Assembly (NCBI GenBank): GCA_947246685.1 | Contig: CAMXSN010000002.1 | Span: 147,485 to 211,484 of the forward strand | Length of the DNA: 64,000 nucleotides | DNA from: an uncultured Clostridia bacterium | GTDB lineage: Bacteria > Bacillota > Clostridia > Christensenellales > UBA3700 | Direction of reading: 5' to 3' | In this document: in pieces, positions 43,289 to 53,625 of the stretch | Numbering within the stretch: the first letter of the stretch is position 1 | How the letters are laid out: every line of letters begins with the position of its first letter | The notes under the pieces: model-generated | What the model saw: the letters and a program-made list of their open reading frames with translations, nothing else | What the model was told of the DNA's origin: nothing | Databases searched by the model: none | Program-made: the position numbers and the translations under genes

Positions 43289-46225
43289 ATGATAGAAAAA
43301 ATCGCGTTATATCCTCGTCATACTTCAAGACTGATAAGAATAAGAAGCAAGATCTATGATACCGTAGCGGCAATGTCTTGCGAGGCGGCTTTGAGCAAAG
43401 AGCCTATTCCTAAGAGCCGCATAGAAACTGCGACTTTCGCTCAGCTGAGAACGGGCTCGGTATGGGGCAGCGATTTTGATTGCGGTTGGTTTAGATTCAA
43501 AGGAACAGTTCCTGATAGTTGCAAAGGCAAACACGTCGTTGCTCTGATAAATATTCAGGGCGAGGGCGTCGTATATATCGACGGCAAGATAAAGCAGGGA
43601 ATAACGCAGGTGCTCGACGGGATCGATATCGTGCAGTCTGCCAAGGGAAAACAGGTCGTGGATTTGTTCGAGAGCGCGCATGGAGGTGAAAGCGTCGAGC
43701 TTTTGGTAGACGGAGGTTTTAACGGCAAGAGAAATAAATCGGGCGTCAAAGTCAAGCTTGTCAGAAAAGACTTAGCTATATGCAACGACGAAATACTTGC
43801 TTACTATTATGATTATCTTCAACTTACGATGGTTTTGCTGACCTACGGCGAGAACAAGAGGTTGACCGAGCAATGCAGAGACGAGATAGACAAAGCTCTC
43901 GACGAAAGTTACAAATTGGCGAAAAACAGCTATACGAAAGCGCACGAGTTTCTTGCCGAAGTCATCAATACTCCCGTAGACGGAGATTATACCGAATATA
44001 CGGCGATAGGTCATGCCCATATAGATTTGGCTTGGTTGTGGCCGATTAGGGAAACAAAGAGAAAAGGCGTAAGAACTTTTGCCACGGCGCTTAACAATAT
44101 GGATAAATATCCTCAATATAAATTCGGAGCTTCGCAGGCGCAACTGTTTCAATGGGTCAAGGAAGAAGCGCCAGACGTTTACGAGAGAGTAAAGAAATCG
44201 GTTGCCCAAGGTAGAATGGAGTTGCAGGGCGGTATGTGGACGGAATGCGATTGCAATATCCCTTCGGGAGAGTCGATAATAAGACAGTTTCTCTACGGAG
44301 AAAAATTCTTTAAGAACGAGTTCGGAAAACACTGCAAGGTCGTATGGCTTCCCGACGTATTCGGTTATCCGGCTTCGCTGCCGCAGATAATTCGCAAATG
44401 CGGGCGCGAATATTTTATGACAATCAAGCTCACATGGAATACGATCAACCAATTCCCGTACAAGACGTTTATTTGGAAAGGTATCGACGGTTCGGAGGTG
44501 CTCTCCCATGTGGCGCCTCAAGGCAATTACAATTCTACGGCAACGCCGATGGCAATCGTCAAGTCCGACAAGGGTAATCCGCAAGACAAAGAGATCGGCA
44601 AAGCGTTACTTGTGTACGGCATAGGCGACGGAGGCGGCGGACCGGGCGAAGCTCCTCTGGAATTGCTCGACAGGCAGACAAATGAAAACGGGCTTTGCAA
44701 AATCGTGAGGAGACACGCGGTCGAGCTTTTTGACGATCTGCGCGACGAATACGCGAACGTAATTCCTGCCTACGAAGGAGAACTGTATTTGGAGAAACAC
44801 CAGGGAACTTATACCTCTCAGGCAGAAAATAAAAAATACAACAGACTTATGGAGAGAGAATTGCACAATCTCGAATGGCTAATTGCCGTCGCAAGGATCA
44901 ACGGAAAGAAATATCATGCGCCGCGCCTTGAAGAAATATGGAAAGAAGTCTTGCTGTATCAGTTCCACGATATTATTCCCGGATCTTCTATCAAACGCGT
45001 GTACGACGAGTCGGTCGCAAGATACAAAGTTCTCTATGAAGAAGTCGCGTCTATGCGGGAAGAAGTGCTGTCGCTTATGGGCGGCGACGCGCAGGGAGTT
45101 GTCAACTTTATAGGTTTCGACAGGATCGAATATGTCAAAGAGGACGGTACGTGGTACTTGGCGAAAGTCAAAGCGTATTCTTCTGCCAGATTGGAAGAGG
45201 CGGGAAAAATCGACGGGCTGTCTTACGGAGACGATTATATAGATAATTCTCTTATCAAAGTCGAATTTGCAAAAGACGGCAGTATACGTTCGATGAAAGA
45301 CAAAGTTTTAGATAAGGAACTGTGCGGAGACTATCTCAATAGACTGACCGTGTATTCCGACCCTAAGACGTATTACAACGCATGGGATATAAAAATCGAT
45401 TATCCCAAGATGAGAAAAGGATATTTCAAACTCAAAACTTACAAGACCTACGTCGACGGACCAAACGTTGTCAGAGAAAATCTGTACGTGTACCGAGACA
45501 GTACTCTGTTGCAGAAAGTTATCGTTACCGCAGGCGATAAAGCGGTGACGTTCGACACTCAGGTCGATTGGAGAGAGGCATATAAAATGTTGAGAGCGGA
45601 TTTCCGTCCGACGGTATATTCAGACACCGTCAACTGTGATATTCAGTTCGGCAACGTTGACAGAAGCACTCTTGAGGACACGCCCGTACGTAAAGCTCAG
45701 TTTGAAATCTGCGCTCACAAATTCGTCAACGTAGACGACGGCGATTACGGCGTCGCATTGATAAACGATTGCAAGTACGGATACAGGGTCAAGGACGGAT
45801 TGATTTCGCTCAATCTTCTCAGGTCGCCCAAGTATCCCGATCCGGAATGCGATATGGGCGAGCACAGGTTTTCTTATGCATTCTATCCCCACGATAAAAG
45901 CTGGCGCGAGAGCGATTTGGTAAAGAGGGCGTACGTATTTAACAATCCTTTGACGGTGTCAGGCGGAGTTCCCGTTATCGAAGGCGCGTTCGACATACGC
46001 GGAGATGTAGTTGCGGAGACAGTCAAAGTTACCGAAGACGGAAAGGGAATTTTATTGAGAGTATACGAAAGATACGGCAGAGAATGCGAGGTCGAGATTA
46101 CGCCTAAATTTGCATATTCTACGCTCAGCGAAAGCGATATGCTCGAGGGCAACAGACGTCGGTTGAACGGCGATAAATTCAAATTCGGAAAATATGAAAT
46201 AAAGACTTTGATCTATCAATTTTGA
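43289..46225 (+). CDS. Alpha-mannosidase, glycoside hydrolase family 38
   Basis: 978 residues, normal for GH38. ATG 43289 is chosen because GGGAGAAAG precedes it; an earlier in-frame start lies in the promoter. Zinc ligands fit H244 and D246 in GHAHIDLAWLWP, the nucleophile D356 in WLPDVFGYPASLPQI, and a later His407 in HVAPQGNY. GH38 enzymes retain configuration and remove alpha-mannose from N-glycans or oligosaccharides. No signal peptide, so it acts on imported oligosaccharides in the cytoplasm. Monocistronic with a strong terminator, next to the convergent AraC regulator gene. Confidence 0.92.
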   Translation: MIEKIALYPRHTSRLIRIRSKIYDTVAAMSCEAALSKEPIPKSRIETATFAQLRTGSVWGSDFDCGWFRFKGTVPDSCKGKHVVALINIQGEGVVYIDGKIKQGITQVLDGIDIVQSAKGKQVVDLFESAHGGESVELLVDGGFNGKRNKSGVKVKLVRKDLAICNDEILAYYYDYLQLTMVLLTYGENKRLTEQCRDEIDKALDESYKLAKNSYTKAHEFLAEVINTPVDGDYTEYTAIGHAHIDLAWLWPIRETKRKGVRTFATALNNMDKYPQYKFGASQAQLFQWVKEEAPDVYERVKKSVAQGRMELQGGMWTECDCNIPSGESIIRQFLYGEKFFKNEFGKHCKVVWLPDVFGYPASLPQIIRKCGREYFMTIKLTWNTINQFPYKTFIWKGIDGSEVLSHVAPQGNYNSTATPMAIVKSDKGNPQDKEIGKALLVYGIGDGGGGPGEAPLELLDRQTNENGLCKIVRRHAVELFDDLRDEYANVIPAYEGELYLEKHQGTYTSQAENKKYNRLMERELHNLEWLIAVARINGKKYHAPRLEEIWKEVLLYQFHDIIPGSSIKRVYDESVARYKVLYEEVASMREEVLSLMGGDAQGVVNFIGFDRIEYVKEDGTWYLAKVKAYSSARLEEAGKIDGLSYGDDYIDNSLIKVEFAKDGSIRSMKDKVLDKELCGDYLNRLTVYSDPKTYYNAWDIKIDYPKMRKGYFKLKTYKTYVDGPNVVRENLYVYRDSTLLQKVIVTAGDKAVTFDTQVDWREAYKMLRADFRPTVYSDTVNCDIQFGNVDRSTLEDTPVRKAQFEICAHKFVNVDDGDYGVALINDCKYGYRVKDGLISLNLLRSPKYPDPECDMGEHRFSYAFYPHDKSWRESDLVKRAYVFNNPLTVSGGVPVIEGAFDIRGDVVAETVKVTEDGKGILLRVYERYGRECEVEITPKFAYSTLSESDMLEGNRRRLNGDKFKFGKYEIKTLIYQF

Positions 46226-46264
46226 TACGTCGTAGGCATTATAAATATATATAAGAATCAATAT

Positions 46265-46303
46265 AATAAACGGAGCGATTGCCAATTGCTCCGTTTATTG
46301 TTT
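46265..46303. terminator. Strong bidirectional terminator
   Basis: A stem of about 16 bp centred on AAACGGAGCGATT-GCC-AATTGCTCCGTTT (46268-46296), extended by AT pairs, with T-rich flanks on both strands. It separates the mannosidase (+) from the AraC gene (-). Confidence 0.85.
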
Positions 46304-46352
46304 TTATGTAAATTTGCAGACTTAATAGTCCATATATAAATTTGGCTTGTTT

Positions 46353-47114
46353 TTAGCTGTTGTAATCTTCGTTGGTAGGTTCGCCGATATATTCTTTGGG
46401 GCTTACTCCTACGATCTTTTTGAATACTCTTGAGAAATACAGTTGATCGTTGAACCCGCATCTTTCGGCTATCTCGTAAATTTTGAGATTGTTTATCGAA
46501 CGGGAGAGCAAAAGTTTCTGAGCCGAATTGATTCGGGTATTGTTGAGAAACTGAAGCGGAGAAATGCCTTTTTCTTTTATAAACTGACGGCGTATGTAAT
46601 CCTTTGACAAATCGAACTCGTTGTATATCGAATCGATATTGAAATTCGCGTCGGAAAAATTTTCGATAATCGCGTTGGCGATCGTTTCGATATGATGACT
46701 GGTCTGTAAAGTGCCGTCAAATTGCATTATAAAATCCAAAATTAAGTCGGTAAACGACATAATAATGTTGGAAGAACAGCTTTTGGTAGTTGAGAAATGT
46801 CGGTGGCACATGTTCATTGTCGTAAACAGATCTTTTTGCTGATTGTCCTTGACGACGATGGCGTTTTTGAAATTGGGCGTCCAGCCTGCGACCGTCATAT
46901 GGATGTTTTTGAATCCCACCTGAGAGGTGTTGCTGTGCACGATATTGGGCGGGATGACGACTATTTCATTTTGAGAATATTCGAGCGGTTTGGCATTTTC
47001 GAATATAATTTTGCCCGAGCCGTTGGTACAGTAGATTATTTCCCAGAAATTGTGCTTATGCGGTTTGACGTCATAAGTCTTCATGTTTTTACCGATATAA
47101 TTGATTATTGGCAT
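46353..47114 (-). CDS. AraC family transcriptional regulator
   Basis: About 253 residues. An N-terminal cupin sensor domain (~1-110; HKHNFWEIIYC, IPPNIVH) precedes two helix-turn-helix units (~150-245; SIYNEFDLSKDYIRRQFI and IAERCGFNDQLYFSRVFKKIVGVSPKEY read in blocks). I use the second Met (47114) because GGGGG lies 7 bases upstream; 47132 has no site. It is divergent from the eda-uxa operon with back-to-back promoters, so it most likely senses a uronate or its product and controls that operon, and perhaps the mannosidase. Confidence 0.9.
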   Translation of the reverse strand: MPIINYIGKNMKTYDVKPHKHNFWEIIYCTNGSGKIIFENAKPLEYSQNEIVVIPPNIVHSNTSQVGFKNIHMTVAGWTPNFKNAIVVKDNQQKDLFTTMNMCHRHFSTTKSCSSNIIMSFTDLILDFIMQFDGTLQTSHHIETIANAIIENFSDANFNIDSIYNEFDLSKDYIRRQFIKEKGISPLQFLNNTRINSAQKLLLSRSINNLKIYEIAERCGFNDQLYFSRVFKKIVGVSPKEYIGEPTNEDYNS

Positions 47115-47158
47115 AGTATTCCCCCATTGCAAATTGTTATATCTGTCGATTTAATTCT

Positions 47159-47187
47159 ATTATACACGACGTCACCTATTTTGTCCA
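47159..47187 (-). promoter_or_regulatory. Promoter of the AraC regulator gene
   Basis: Minus strand: TGGACA (47182-47187), 17 bases, TATAAT (47159-47164). Confidence 0.65.
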
Positions 47188-47209
47188 TAATTTTGACGTA
47201 AAAATAATA

Positions 47210-47238
47210 TTGTTTTTTTTATTGGGCTATATTATAAT
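47210..47238 (+). promoter_or_regulatory. Promoter of the uronate operon
   Basis: TTGTTT (47210-47215), 17 bases, TATAAT (47233-47238). The -35 is poor, as expected for a promoter that needs an AraC-type activator. The leader of ~55 bases ends in AAGGAGC. Confidence 0.6.
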
Positions 47239-47300
47239 GATTATGTAATTGTTATAAAAATGAATTTACCGATATTATCAGGCGAATTCCAAGGAGCTTT

Positions 47301-47951
47301 ATGGAAAAATATCGTATTTATCAGGCAATCGAAAAGCAGGGCGTAGTCGTTGTCATCAGAGGCAACAGCGTGGATCAGGCAGTCAAGACTGTTGAGGCTT
47401 GCTACAAAGGCGGCGTTAAAATAATTGAAATCACTTTTACGGTTCCCTCGGCGGAACAAATTATAAAGATTTTGACGGAGAAATATGCGAATACCGATAT
47501 GATAGTCGGAGCAGGCACGGTGCTCGATCCGCAAACGGCAAGAATAGCTATGCTTGCGGGGGCTAAATTTATAGTCAGTCCGTCGCTCAACGTAGAGACA
47601 ATCAAGACGTGCAACCGTTACGGAGTGCCCGTAATGAGCGGAGTTATGACTCCGACCGAGGCGCAGACGGCTATGGAATACGGCGTCGACGTGCTCAAAC
47701 TTTTTCCCGGAGATATCGCCAAGCCGGCAGGTCTCAAAGCGCTTAAAGGACCGTTTCCGCAAGCAAATATCATGCCCACGGGCGGCGTGAGCGCCGACAA
47801 CGTAGAGGATTGGTTCAAAGCCGGAGCATTCGCGGTGGGAGCGGGATCGTTCCTTACAAAAGGCGCCAACACGGGCGATTACGGCTTGGTAGAGAGCGTG
47901 TGCAGAGACTTTGTCAATAAAGTTCAATCTGTTATCGGAGGCAGGAAATAA
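47301..47951 (+). CDS. eda: KDPG/KHG aldolase
   Basis: 216 residues, the family length. The Schiff-base lysine is K133 in VLKLFPG; the Glu of IIEITFTVPSAEQI and the GAGTV loop are present. It splits 2-keto-3-deoxy-6-phosphogluconate to pyruvate and glyceraldehyde-3-phosphate, the last step of uronate breakdown. First gene of the operon, with AAGGAGC before the ATG and a one-base overlap (TAATG) with kdgK. Confidence 0.95.
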   Translation: MEKYRIYQAIEKQGVVVVIRGNSVDQAVKTVEACYKGGVKIIEITFTVPSAEQIIKILTEKYANTDMIVGAGTVLDPQTARIAMLAGAKFIVSPSLNVETIKTCNRYGVPVMSGVMTPTEAQTAMEYGVDVLKLFPGDIAKPAGLKALKGPFPQANIMPTGGVSADNVEDWFKAGAFAVGAGSFLTKGANTGDYGLVESVCRDFVNKVQSVIGGRK

Positions 47952-48976
47952 TGGGCAGAATAGTTACCGTTGGCGAAATTATGATGCGTTTGCAGCCTAG
48001 CGGTTACAAGCGATTTATGCAGGCGGACAGCTTTGATATAGTATTCGGCGGAGGAGAGGCTAACGTGGCGGTTTCGCTGGCGCAGTTTGGAGAAGATGTT
48101 GCTTTCCTCACAAAACTTCCTCTCAACGCGATTGCCGACAAGTGCGTCAAAGAACTCCGAGGTTGGGGAGTCGACACGTCCCGTATCGTCCGCGGCGGCG
48201 ACAGAATGGGCATATATTTCTGTGAGAAAGGTTGTTCGCAGAGGGGCAGCAACGTTATCTACGACAGAGCGGGCAGCGCAATAGCCAATATTCAAAAGGG
48301 CGAAATAGATATAGACAGCGCGCTAGAGGGCGTCGATTGGTTGCATTGGACGGGCATAACGCCCGCTATATCCGACGGCATGGCAAGCGTGCTCGAAGAC
48401 ATACTCAAAGCGGCAAAAGCCAAGGGCATTAAAGTTTCCTGCGATCTTAATTACCGCAAAAAACTTTGGAGTAAAGAAAAAGCCAATCGCGTAATGAGCG
48501 AACTTGTAAAATACGTCGACGTGTTGATTTCTAATGAAGAAGACAGCAAAGACGTGTTTGGCATCGAGGCAGAAAATACCGATATCAACAACGGGGTGAT
48601 TTCCGCAAGCGGTTACGAAGTCATCGGCCGCAAGCTGATGGAGAAATTTCCCAATATAGAATACGTCGCGTTTACGCTCAGAGAGTCGATTTCCGCGTCT
48701 GTAAACGGATGGTCGGCGATTCTTACCGACGGAAAACAAACTTACAGATCCAAAAAATATTCGATAGACATCGTCGACAGAGTAGGCGGCGGCGACAGTT
48801 TCGGAGCAGGATTAATATACGGTATGCGCAGAGGCATGACGCCCGCGCAGACAATAGAATTCGCAGTTGCGGCGTCTTGTATCAAGCATACGATCGAGGG
48901 CGATTTTAACATAGCATCAGCCGAGGAAGTGGAAAAACTCGCAAAAGGAGACGGCAGTGGCAGAGTGCAGAGATAG
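47951..48976 (+). CDS. kdgK: 2-keto-3-deoxygluconate kinase (PfkB family)
   Basis: 341 residues. PfkB signature 1 is seen as FGGGEANVAVSLAQFG; signature 2 as DRVGGGDSFGAGLIYG with the catalytic base D282. It phosphorylates 2-keto-3-deoxygluconate at O6 for Eda. Its 3' end overlaps uxaC by 20 bases. Pathway context makes the KDG assignment firm among sugar kinases. Confidence 0.92.
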   Translation: MGRIVTVGEIMMRLQPSGYKRFMQADSFDIVFGGGEANVAVSLAQFGEDVAFLTKLPLNAIADKCVKELRGWGVDTSRIVRGGDRMGIYFCEKGCSQRGSNVIYDRAGSAIANIQKGEIDIDSALEGVDWLHWTGITPAISDGMASVLEDILKAAKAKGIKVSCDLNYRKKLWSKEKANRVMSELVKYVDVLISNEEDSKDVFGIEAENTDINNGVISASGYEVIGRKLMEKFPNIEYVAFTLRESISASVNGWSAILTDGKQTYRSKKYSIDIVDRVGGGDSFGAGLIYGMRRGMTPAQTIEFAVAASCIKHTIEGDFNIASAEEVEKLAKGDGSGRVQR

Positions 48977-50330
48977 AGCGGTAGATCTGCTCACAAACGA
49001 AAACGCAAGATATCTCTATTCGCAGGTCAAAGATCTGCCGATAATAGATTATCACTGTCATCTTTCGCCAAAGGAGATATACGAGGATATACCTTTTGAC
49101 AATATCGGAGAGATGTGGTTGGCTGCCGATCATTATAAATGGCGTCTGATGAGAGCTTACGGTATCGATGAAAAATACATTACAGGCGATGCTTCTTGGC
49201 GAGAAAAATTCGATAAATTTGCCGAGGCGGCGGGCAGCGCTTACGGCAATCCGATAAAAGATTGGGTGGCGCTGGAACTTGAATTTTTCTTCGGCATATC
49301 TCAACCGCTCGACGCGGATAATTCCGCGGCAGTGTGGGAAAGAGCCAACGCAGTCATTGCGGAAAGAAAACTTTCTCCCAGAAAGTTAATCGAGATGGCA
49401 AACGTCGAATATATAGCCACAACCGACGATCCGTGCGACGACTTGCATTATCACGATCTGATAGCAAAAGAAGGCAAGCTCAGAGCCAAAGTTACGCCGT
49501 CTTTCCGCGTGGATTCCATAGTGCTTGTCAGAGATGAAAATTATAAAGAATATATATCAAAATTATCCGCGGCAAGCGGAATAAAAATTGACGGTTTGGC
49601 TTCGTTGCAGAGCGCGATAATTTCGAGAATGGATTATTTTGCGGAGAGGGGATGTAAATTTTCCGACGTGGGAGTGCAAGGATTTCCCGTAAGCGTATCC
49701 GATTTCGACAGAGCCGACCGTGCGTTTGTCTCCATATTGGCAGGCAAAGAAATTTCCGAGCAAGAGTACGACGGTTTATGGGGATATCTATACGTTTTTC
49801 TGGCAAAAGAGTACGCCTCGAGAGGAATGGTTATGCAACTGCATCTTGCGGTCACAAGAAATTCCAACAGCGCTATGTACGGTAAGTGCGGCAGAGATTC
49901 GGGATTCGATTGCGTAGACGACGCATTTGACGTGAGTCGGATTAGGAACTTAATAGACAAAATGAACTCCGAAGGCGGATTGCCCAAGACGATAATCTAC
50001 ACGCTCAACCCTACTATGTATTATCCTCTTGTGACGATGTGCGGCGCGTTCAGAGACGTGGTGATAGGCGTCAGCTGGTGGTTCTGCGACCACAAGAGAG
50101 GTATGTACGAGACGTTACAGACTTTGTCCGAGCTGTCTCACGTGTCGTCGCTCGTAGGTATGCTAACTGACAGTAGAAGTTTTCTATCTTATACGCGTCA
50201 CGATTATTACAGACAGATTGTCTGCGATTTTCTCGGCGGACTTATGTCGGGAAAAGATAGTAAAAATGCCGTAGCGGTCGCAAAATCGCTCTGTTACGGG
50301 AATGCAAAAAAATTAGTGGAGGGGAAATAA
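48957..50330 (+). CDS. uxaC: Glucuronate (uronate) isomerase
   Basis: 457 residues from a GTG start with AAAGGAG 7 bases upstream. The N-terminal metal-binding IIDYHCHLSPKEI and the later HDYYRQI and WWF segments are typical of UxaC, an amidohydrolase-fold isomerase. It converts D-glucuronate to D-fructuronate (or galacturonate to tagaturonate). With UxuA and the mannonate oxidoreductase next to it, glucuronate is the likelier substrate. Confidence 0.94.
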   Translation: MAECRDRAVDLLTNENARYLYSQVKDLPIIDYHCHLSPKEIYEDIPFDNIGEMWLAADHYKWRLMRAYGIDEKYITGDASWREKFDKFAEAAGSAYGNPIKDWVALELEFFFGISQPLDADNSAAVWERANAVIAERKLSPRKLIEMANVEYIATTDDPCDDLHYHDLIAKEGKLRAKVTPSFRVDSIVLVRDENYKEYISKLSAASGIKIDGLASLQSAIISRMDYFAERGCKFSDVGVQGFPVSVSDFDRADRAFVSILAGKEISEQEYDGLWGYLYVFLAKEYASRGMVMQLHLAVTRNSNSAMYGKCGRDSGFDCVDDAFDVSRIRNLIDKMNSEGGLPKTIIYTLNPTMYYPLVTMCGAFRDVVIGVSWWFCDHKRGMYETLQTLSELSHVSSLVGMLTDSRSFLSYTRHDYYRQIVCDFLGGLMSGKDSKNAVAVAKSLCYGNAKKLVEGK

Positions 50331-51374
50331 ATGAGTTTTAAGATGACTTTTCGTTGGTACGGAGATTCGGATAAAGTTACGCTCCAACAGATAAGACAGA
50401 TACCGAGCGTTACGGGAATAGTGTCCGCAATTTACGACACGCCTGTCGGCGAAGTGTGGAGCAACGAATCTATCGCGGCTATGAAGAAAAAGATAGAGGA
50501 TGCCGGACTGACTTTTGAAGTCGTAGAAAGCGTGCCGGTACATGAGGATATCAAGCTCGGCAACGCCAACGCAAAAAGACTTATCGAGAATTATAAAGAG
50601 AACGTGAGAAGGCTCGGTAAAGCGGGAGTTAAGTGTATATGCTACAACTTTATGCCTGTGTTCGATTGGCTGAGAAGCAACCTTGCTCAGCCTTTGGCGG
50701 ACGGTTCCAACGCTTTGGCTTACGATCATGAGACCGTGCTCAATCTCAATCCGTTGACGAGCGAGCTGTCGCTGCCGGGATGGGACGCAAGCTATACCAA
50801 AGAAGGATTAAAAGATCTGCTTAATCAATATAAAGATATCGACGAGGAAAAACTGTGGGAGAATATGACGGTTTTTCTCAGAGAAGTCATACCGGTTGCA
50901 GAGGAAAGCGGCGTCAAGATGGCTATTCATCCCGACGATCCGCCATGGGGAATATTCGGTTTGCCCAGAGTTATCACGTGTGAGAAAAATCTAAAAAGAT
51001 TTCTTTCTATAGTCGATTCTCCGTCCAACGGCGTAACGTTCTGCACGGGATCGCTGGGCGTTGCGACCGACAATGATCTTGTATCGATGATTCACGCATG
51101 CAAGGGCAGGATACCTTTTGTACATCTGAGAAATATCAAGATTACGGGAGATTTCTGTTTTGAAGAGAGCGGGCATTTGTCGAGCGAGGGAAGTTTGGAT
51201 ATGTACGCGATTATCAAGGCTTTGCACGAAGACGGATTCGACGGTTACGTAAGACCCGATCACGGCAGAATGATCTGGGGCGAGACGGGACGCGGCGGCT
51301 ACGGACTGTATGACAGAGCTTTGGGCGCAATGTATTTGCAAGGTATTATCGAAGCGGTAGAAAAGACCAAATAA
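50331..51374 (+). CDS. uxuA: Mannonate dehydratase
   Basis: 347 residues. [19 protein letters not shown] at the start, [25 protein letters not shown] and [11 protein letters not shown] (read as blocks) mark UxuA. It dehydrates D-mannonate to 2-keto-3-deoxygluconate with Mn2+/Fe2+. The ATG follows the uxaC stop directly with GGAGGGGAA inside the upstream gene's end. Confidence 0.96.
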   Translation: MSFKMTFRWYGDSDKVTLQQIRQIPSVTGIVSAIYDTPVGEVWSNESIAAMKKKIEDAGLTFEVVESVPVHEDIKLGNANAKRLIENYKENVRRLGKAGVKCICYNFMPVFDWLRSNLAQPLADGSNALAYDHETVLNLNPLTSELSLPGWDASYTKEGLKDLLNQYKDIDEEKLWENMTVFLREVIPVAEESGVKMAIHPDDPPWGIFGLPRVITCEKNLKRFLSIVDSPSNGVTFCTGSLGVATDNDLVSMIHACKGRIPFVHLRNIKITGDFCFEESGHLSSEGSLDMYAIIKALHEDGFDGYVRPDHGRMIWGETGRGGYGLYDRALGAMYLQGIIEAVEKTK

Positions 51375-51423
51375 ATATCGGATACGATATCTTAAAATAA
51401 AAATTATAATCAGCGAGGGAATT

Positions 51424-52248
51424 ATGAAAGATCAAGTCGTAGTTATCACGGGAGCGGGCGGAGTGCTCTGCTCGACAATCGCAAAAGCGTACGCTAAGGA
51501 AGGTGCAAAGGTGGCTTTGCTGGATCTCAAACTCGAAAGCGCGCAGGCAGTCGCAGACGAAATTGTCAAAAACGGCGGAGTCGCAAAGGCGTATGCCGTC
51601 AACTGTCTTGAAAAATCCACTATGGAAGAGGCAAGAGAGAGAATTAAATCCGAGTTGGGCAATTGCGATATTCTCGTCAACGGAGCGGGCGGAAATCATC
51701 CGAAGGGCACTACCACCAACGAGTATTTCGATCAGGCGGACGTAGACGACCAATCCAAGATATCTTTCTTCGATTTGGATGAGAAGGGCGTGGATTTCGT
51801 ATTCAAGCTTAATTTTCTCGCGACTTTCCTTACTACGCAGGTATTTGCTAAGGATATGCTCGGCAGAGGAGGAATAATCATCAACATATCAAGTATGAAC
51901 GCTTTCCGCCCTCTTACGAAGATTCCCGCTTATTCGGGAGCAAAAGCAAGCGTGTCCAACTTCACTCAGTGGCTCGCCGTGCACTTTGCAAAAGAAGGTA
52001 TAAGAGTCAATGCTATCGCTCCCGGCTTTTTCGTTACGAATCAGAACAGGGCGCTGCTCTTTGACGCCGACGGCAACCCCACCGCAAGAACGCAGAAGAT
52101 ACTTGCAGGCACGCCTATGAAGAGATTCGGAGAGGCGGAAGAACTTATAGGTACGATGATGTGGCTTTCCGATAATGACAAATCGGGATTCGTCACAGGC
52201 GTAGTAATACCGATAGACGGCGGATTCTCCGCTTATTCGGGAGTGTAA
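51424..52248 (+). CDS. SDR-type D-mannonate oxidoreductase (fructuronate reductase)
   Basis: 274 residues. Classical short-chain dehydrogenase with TGAGGVLCS (10-18), NGAGG, SS-x-N and catalytic Y170-x3-K174 (YSGAK). The GNHPKGTT insert after NGAGG is seen in SDR mannonate oxidoreductases found beside uxuA. It reduces fructuronate to mannonate with NAD(P)H, replacing the long-chain UxuB. Function is assigned by context plus these patterns. Confidence 0.88.
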   Translation: MKDQVVVITGAGGVLCSTIAKAYAKEGAKVALLDLKLESAQAVADEIVKNGGVAKAYAVNCLEKSTMEEARERIKSELGNCDILVNGAGGNHPKGTTTNEYFDQADVDDQSKISFFDLDEKGVDFVFKLNFLATFLTTQVFAKDMLGRGGIIINISSMNAFRPLTKIPAYSGAKASVSNFTQWLAVHFAKEGIRVNAIAPGFFVTNQNRALLFDADGNPTARTQKILAGTPMKRFGEAEELIGTMMWLSDNDKSGFVTGVVIPIDGGFSAYSGV

Positions 52249-52317
52249 AGCGAGTTTTAGCGATTTATCGATCGTCAAATATCGCGCGACGGCGCGGTGA
52301 TAGAGAAGAGGGAAAAT

Positions 52318-53607
52318 ATGTTAAAAATAGCAGTAATAGGTTTGGGTAGCAGAGGCAAAAATTACGGTACGCATTTCGCAAAGCGCGACGACGTGCAGAT
52401 AGTTGCCGTTTGCGACAAATATCAGGCAAAGATAGACAAAGTCAAGGCTTTGTGGAAGGTGCCGGATAATATGTGTTTCACCGACGAGCGGCAATTTTTT
52501 GCGTTGGGCAAAGTTGCCGACTGTATGCTGATAGCCACTCAGGACAGAGACCATTATGCGCACGCTATGAAATCTTTGGAATTAGGTTACGATATTTTGG
52601 TAGAAAAACCTTTGAGCCCCAATATCGAGGAATGTCTGGATATAGAAGAATTCGCAAGGAAACAGGGCAGAAAAGTGCTTGTCTGCCACGTGTTGAGATA
52701 CGCCAACTATTACCGCAAGATCAAGCAGATGATAGACAGCGGCGTATTGGGCGACATACAGTTGATAAAACATGACGAGAATATTTCCTATTGGCATTTT
52801 TGTCATTCTTACGTCAGAGGTAATTGGCGCAGAGAAGACGAAACTTCGCCTATGTTGCTTGCCAAGTGCTGTCACGACACCGATCTGATGTATTGGTTTA
52901 CGGGAAGCAAATGTAAGAGCCTTAATTCTTACGGCGGGCTTACGTTTTTTAACAAAGAGCACAGACCGCAGGGCGCGAGCGACAACTGCTTTGACTGTCC
53001 GCACAGAATGACTTGCAACTTTGAGGTTGAGCATCAATATCTCGGCAGAAAAAGATTTATAGGCAGAGGTAAAAAGAAATTTCTTTGGGGCACTTACGCA
53101 TTTTGCACGTCGTCGAAAAAGAAAGACGTATTACATGCATTGAAAAACGACGAAAGAGCCAAGAGATGGTCAAGGTGCGTATTTGCCTGCGACAACGACG
53201 TTGCCGACTGCCAAACTGTGAATATGGAAATGGAGAACGGCGTCAAGGTCATGTTGACGGCAAATGCGTTCAACGAGAAAGATTACCGTCATACGGAGAT
53301 AAGGGGAAGCAAAGGAGTGCTTGTAGCCGACGACAGAGGCAGCGTGATAAAGCTGCAGCTTTTCGGTAAGAAACCTAAAAAAATCATTGTCAATATAATT
53401 CCCGTAATCAAAGGCCATTACGGCGGCGACGAGGGAATAATCAAAGCTACCGTGGGGATGTTGACAAATAATTCCGATCCTCAAATGCAGTACACGTGGA
53501 TTAAAGATACCGTGGAGAGTCACAGGATAGTTGCGGCGGCAGAGATTTCTCGACGCGAAGGCGGCAGAAAAGTGGATATGTCTGAGATCCCGGATATTCG
53601 CGGTTAA
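52318..53607 (+). CDS. Gfo/Idh/MocA family oxidoreductase (Cys-rich subtype)
   Basis: 429 residues from ATG 52318, which has AGAGGGAA upstream; the in-frame GTG at 52297 lacks a site. N-terminal Rossmann domain AVIGLGSRGKNYG, then the catalytic lysine K97 in VEKPLSP and the HDTDLMYWFTG histidine region. A Cys cluster C-x2-C-x5-C (CFDCPHRMTC) lies near 222-231, which some members carry and which may hold zinc. NAD(P)-dependent oxidation or reduction of a sugar or glycoside. It is the first of three such genes in the operon and the least like the other two. Confidence 0.85.
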   Translation: MLKIAVIGLGSRGKNYGTHFAKRDDVQIVAVCDKYQAKIDKVKALWKVPDNMCFTDERQFFALGKVADCMLIATQDRDHYAHAMKSLELGYDILVEKPLSPNIEECLDIEEFARKQGRKVLVCHVLRYANYYRKIKQMIDSGVLGDIQLIKHDENISYWHFCHSYVRGNWRREDETSPMLLAKCCHDTDLMYWFTGSKCKSLNSYGGLTFFNKEHRPQGASDNCFDCPHRMTCNFEVEHQYLGRKRFIGRGKKKFLWGTYAFCTSSKKKDVLHALKNDERAKRWSRCVFACDNDVADCQTVNMEMENGVKVMLTANAFNEKDYRHTEIRGSKGVLVADDRGSVIKLQLFGKKPKKIIVNIIPVIKGHYGGDEGIIKATVGMLTNNSDPQMQYTWIKDTVESHRIVAAAEISRREGGRKVDMSEIPDIRG

Positions 53608-53625
53608 GATATTGGAATAGAGCGT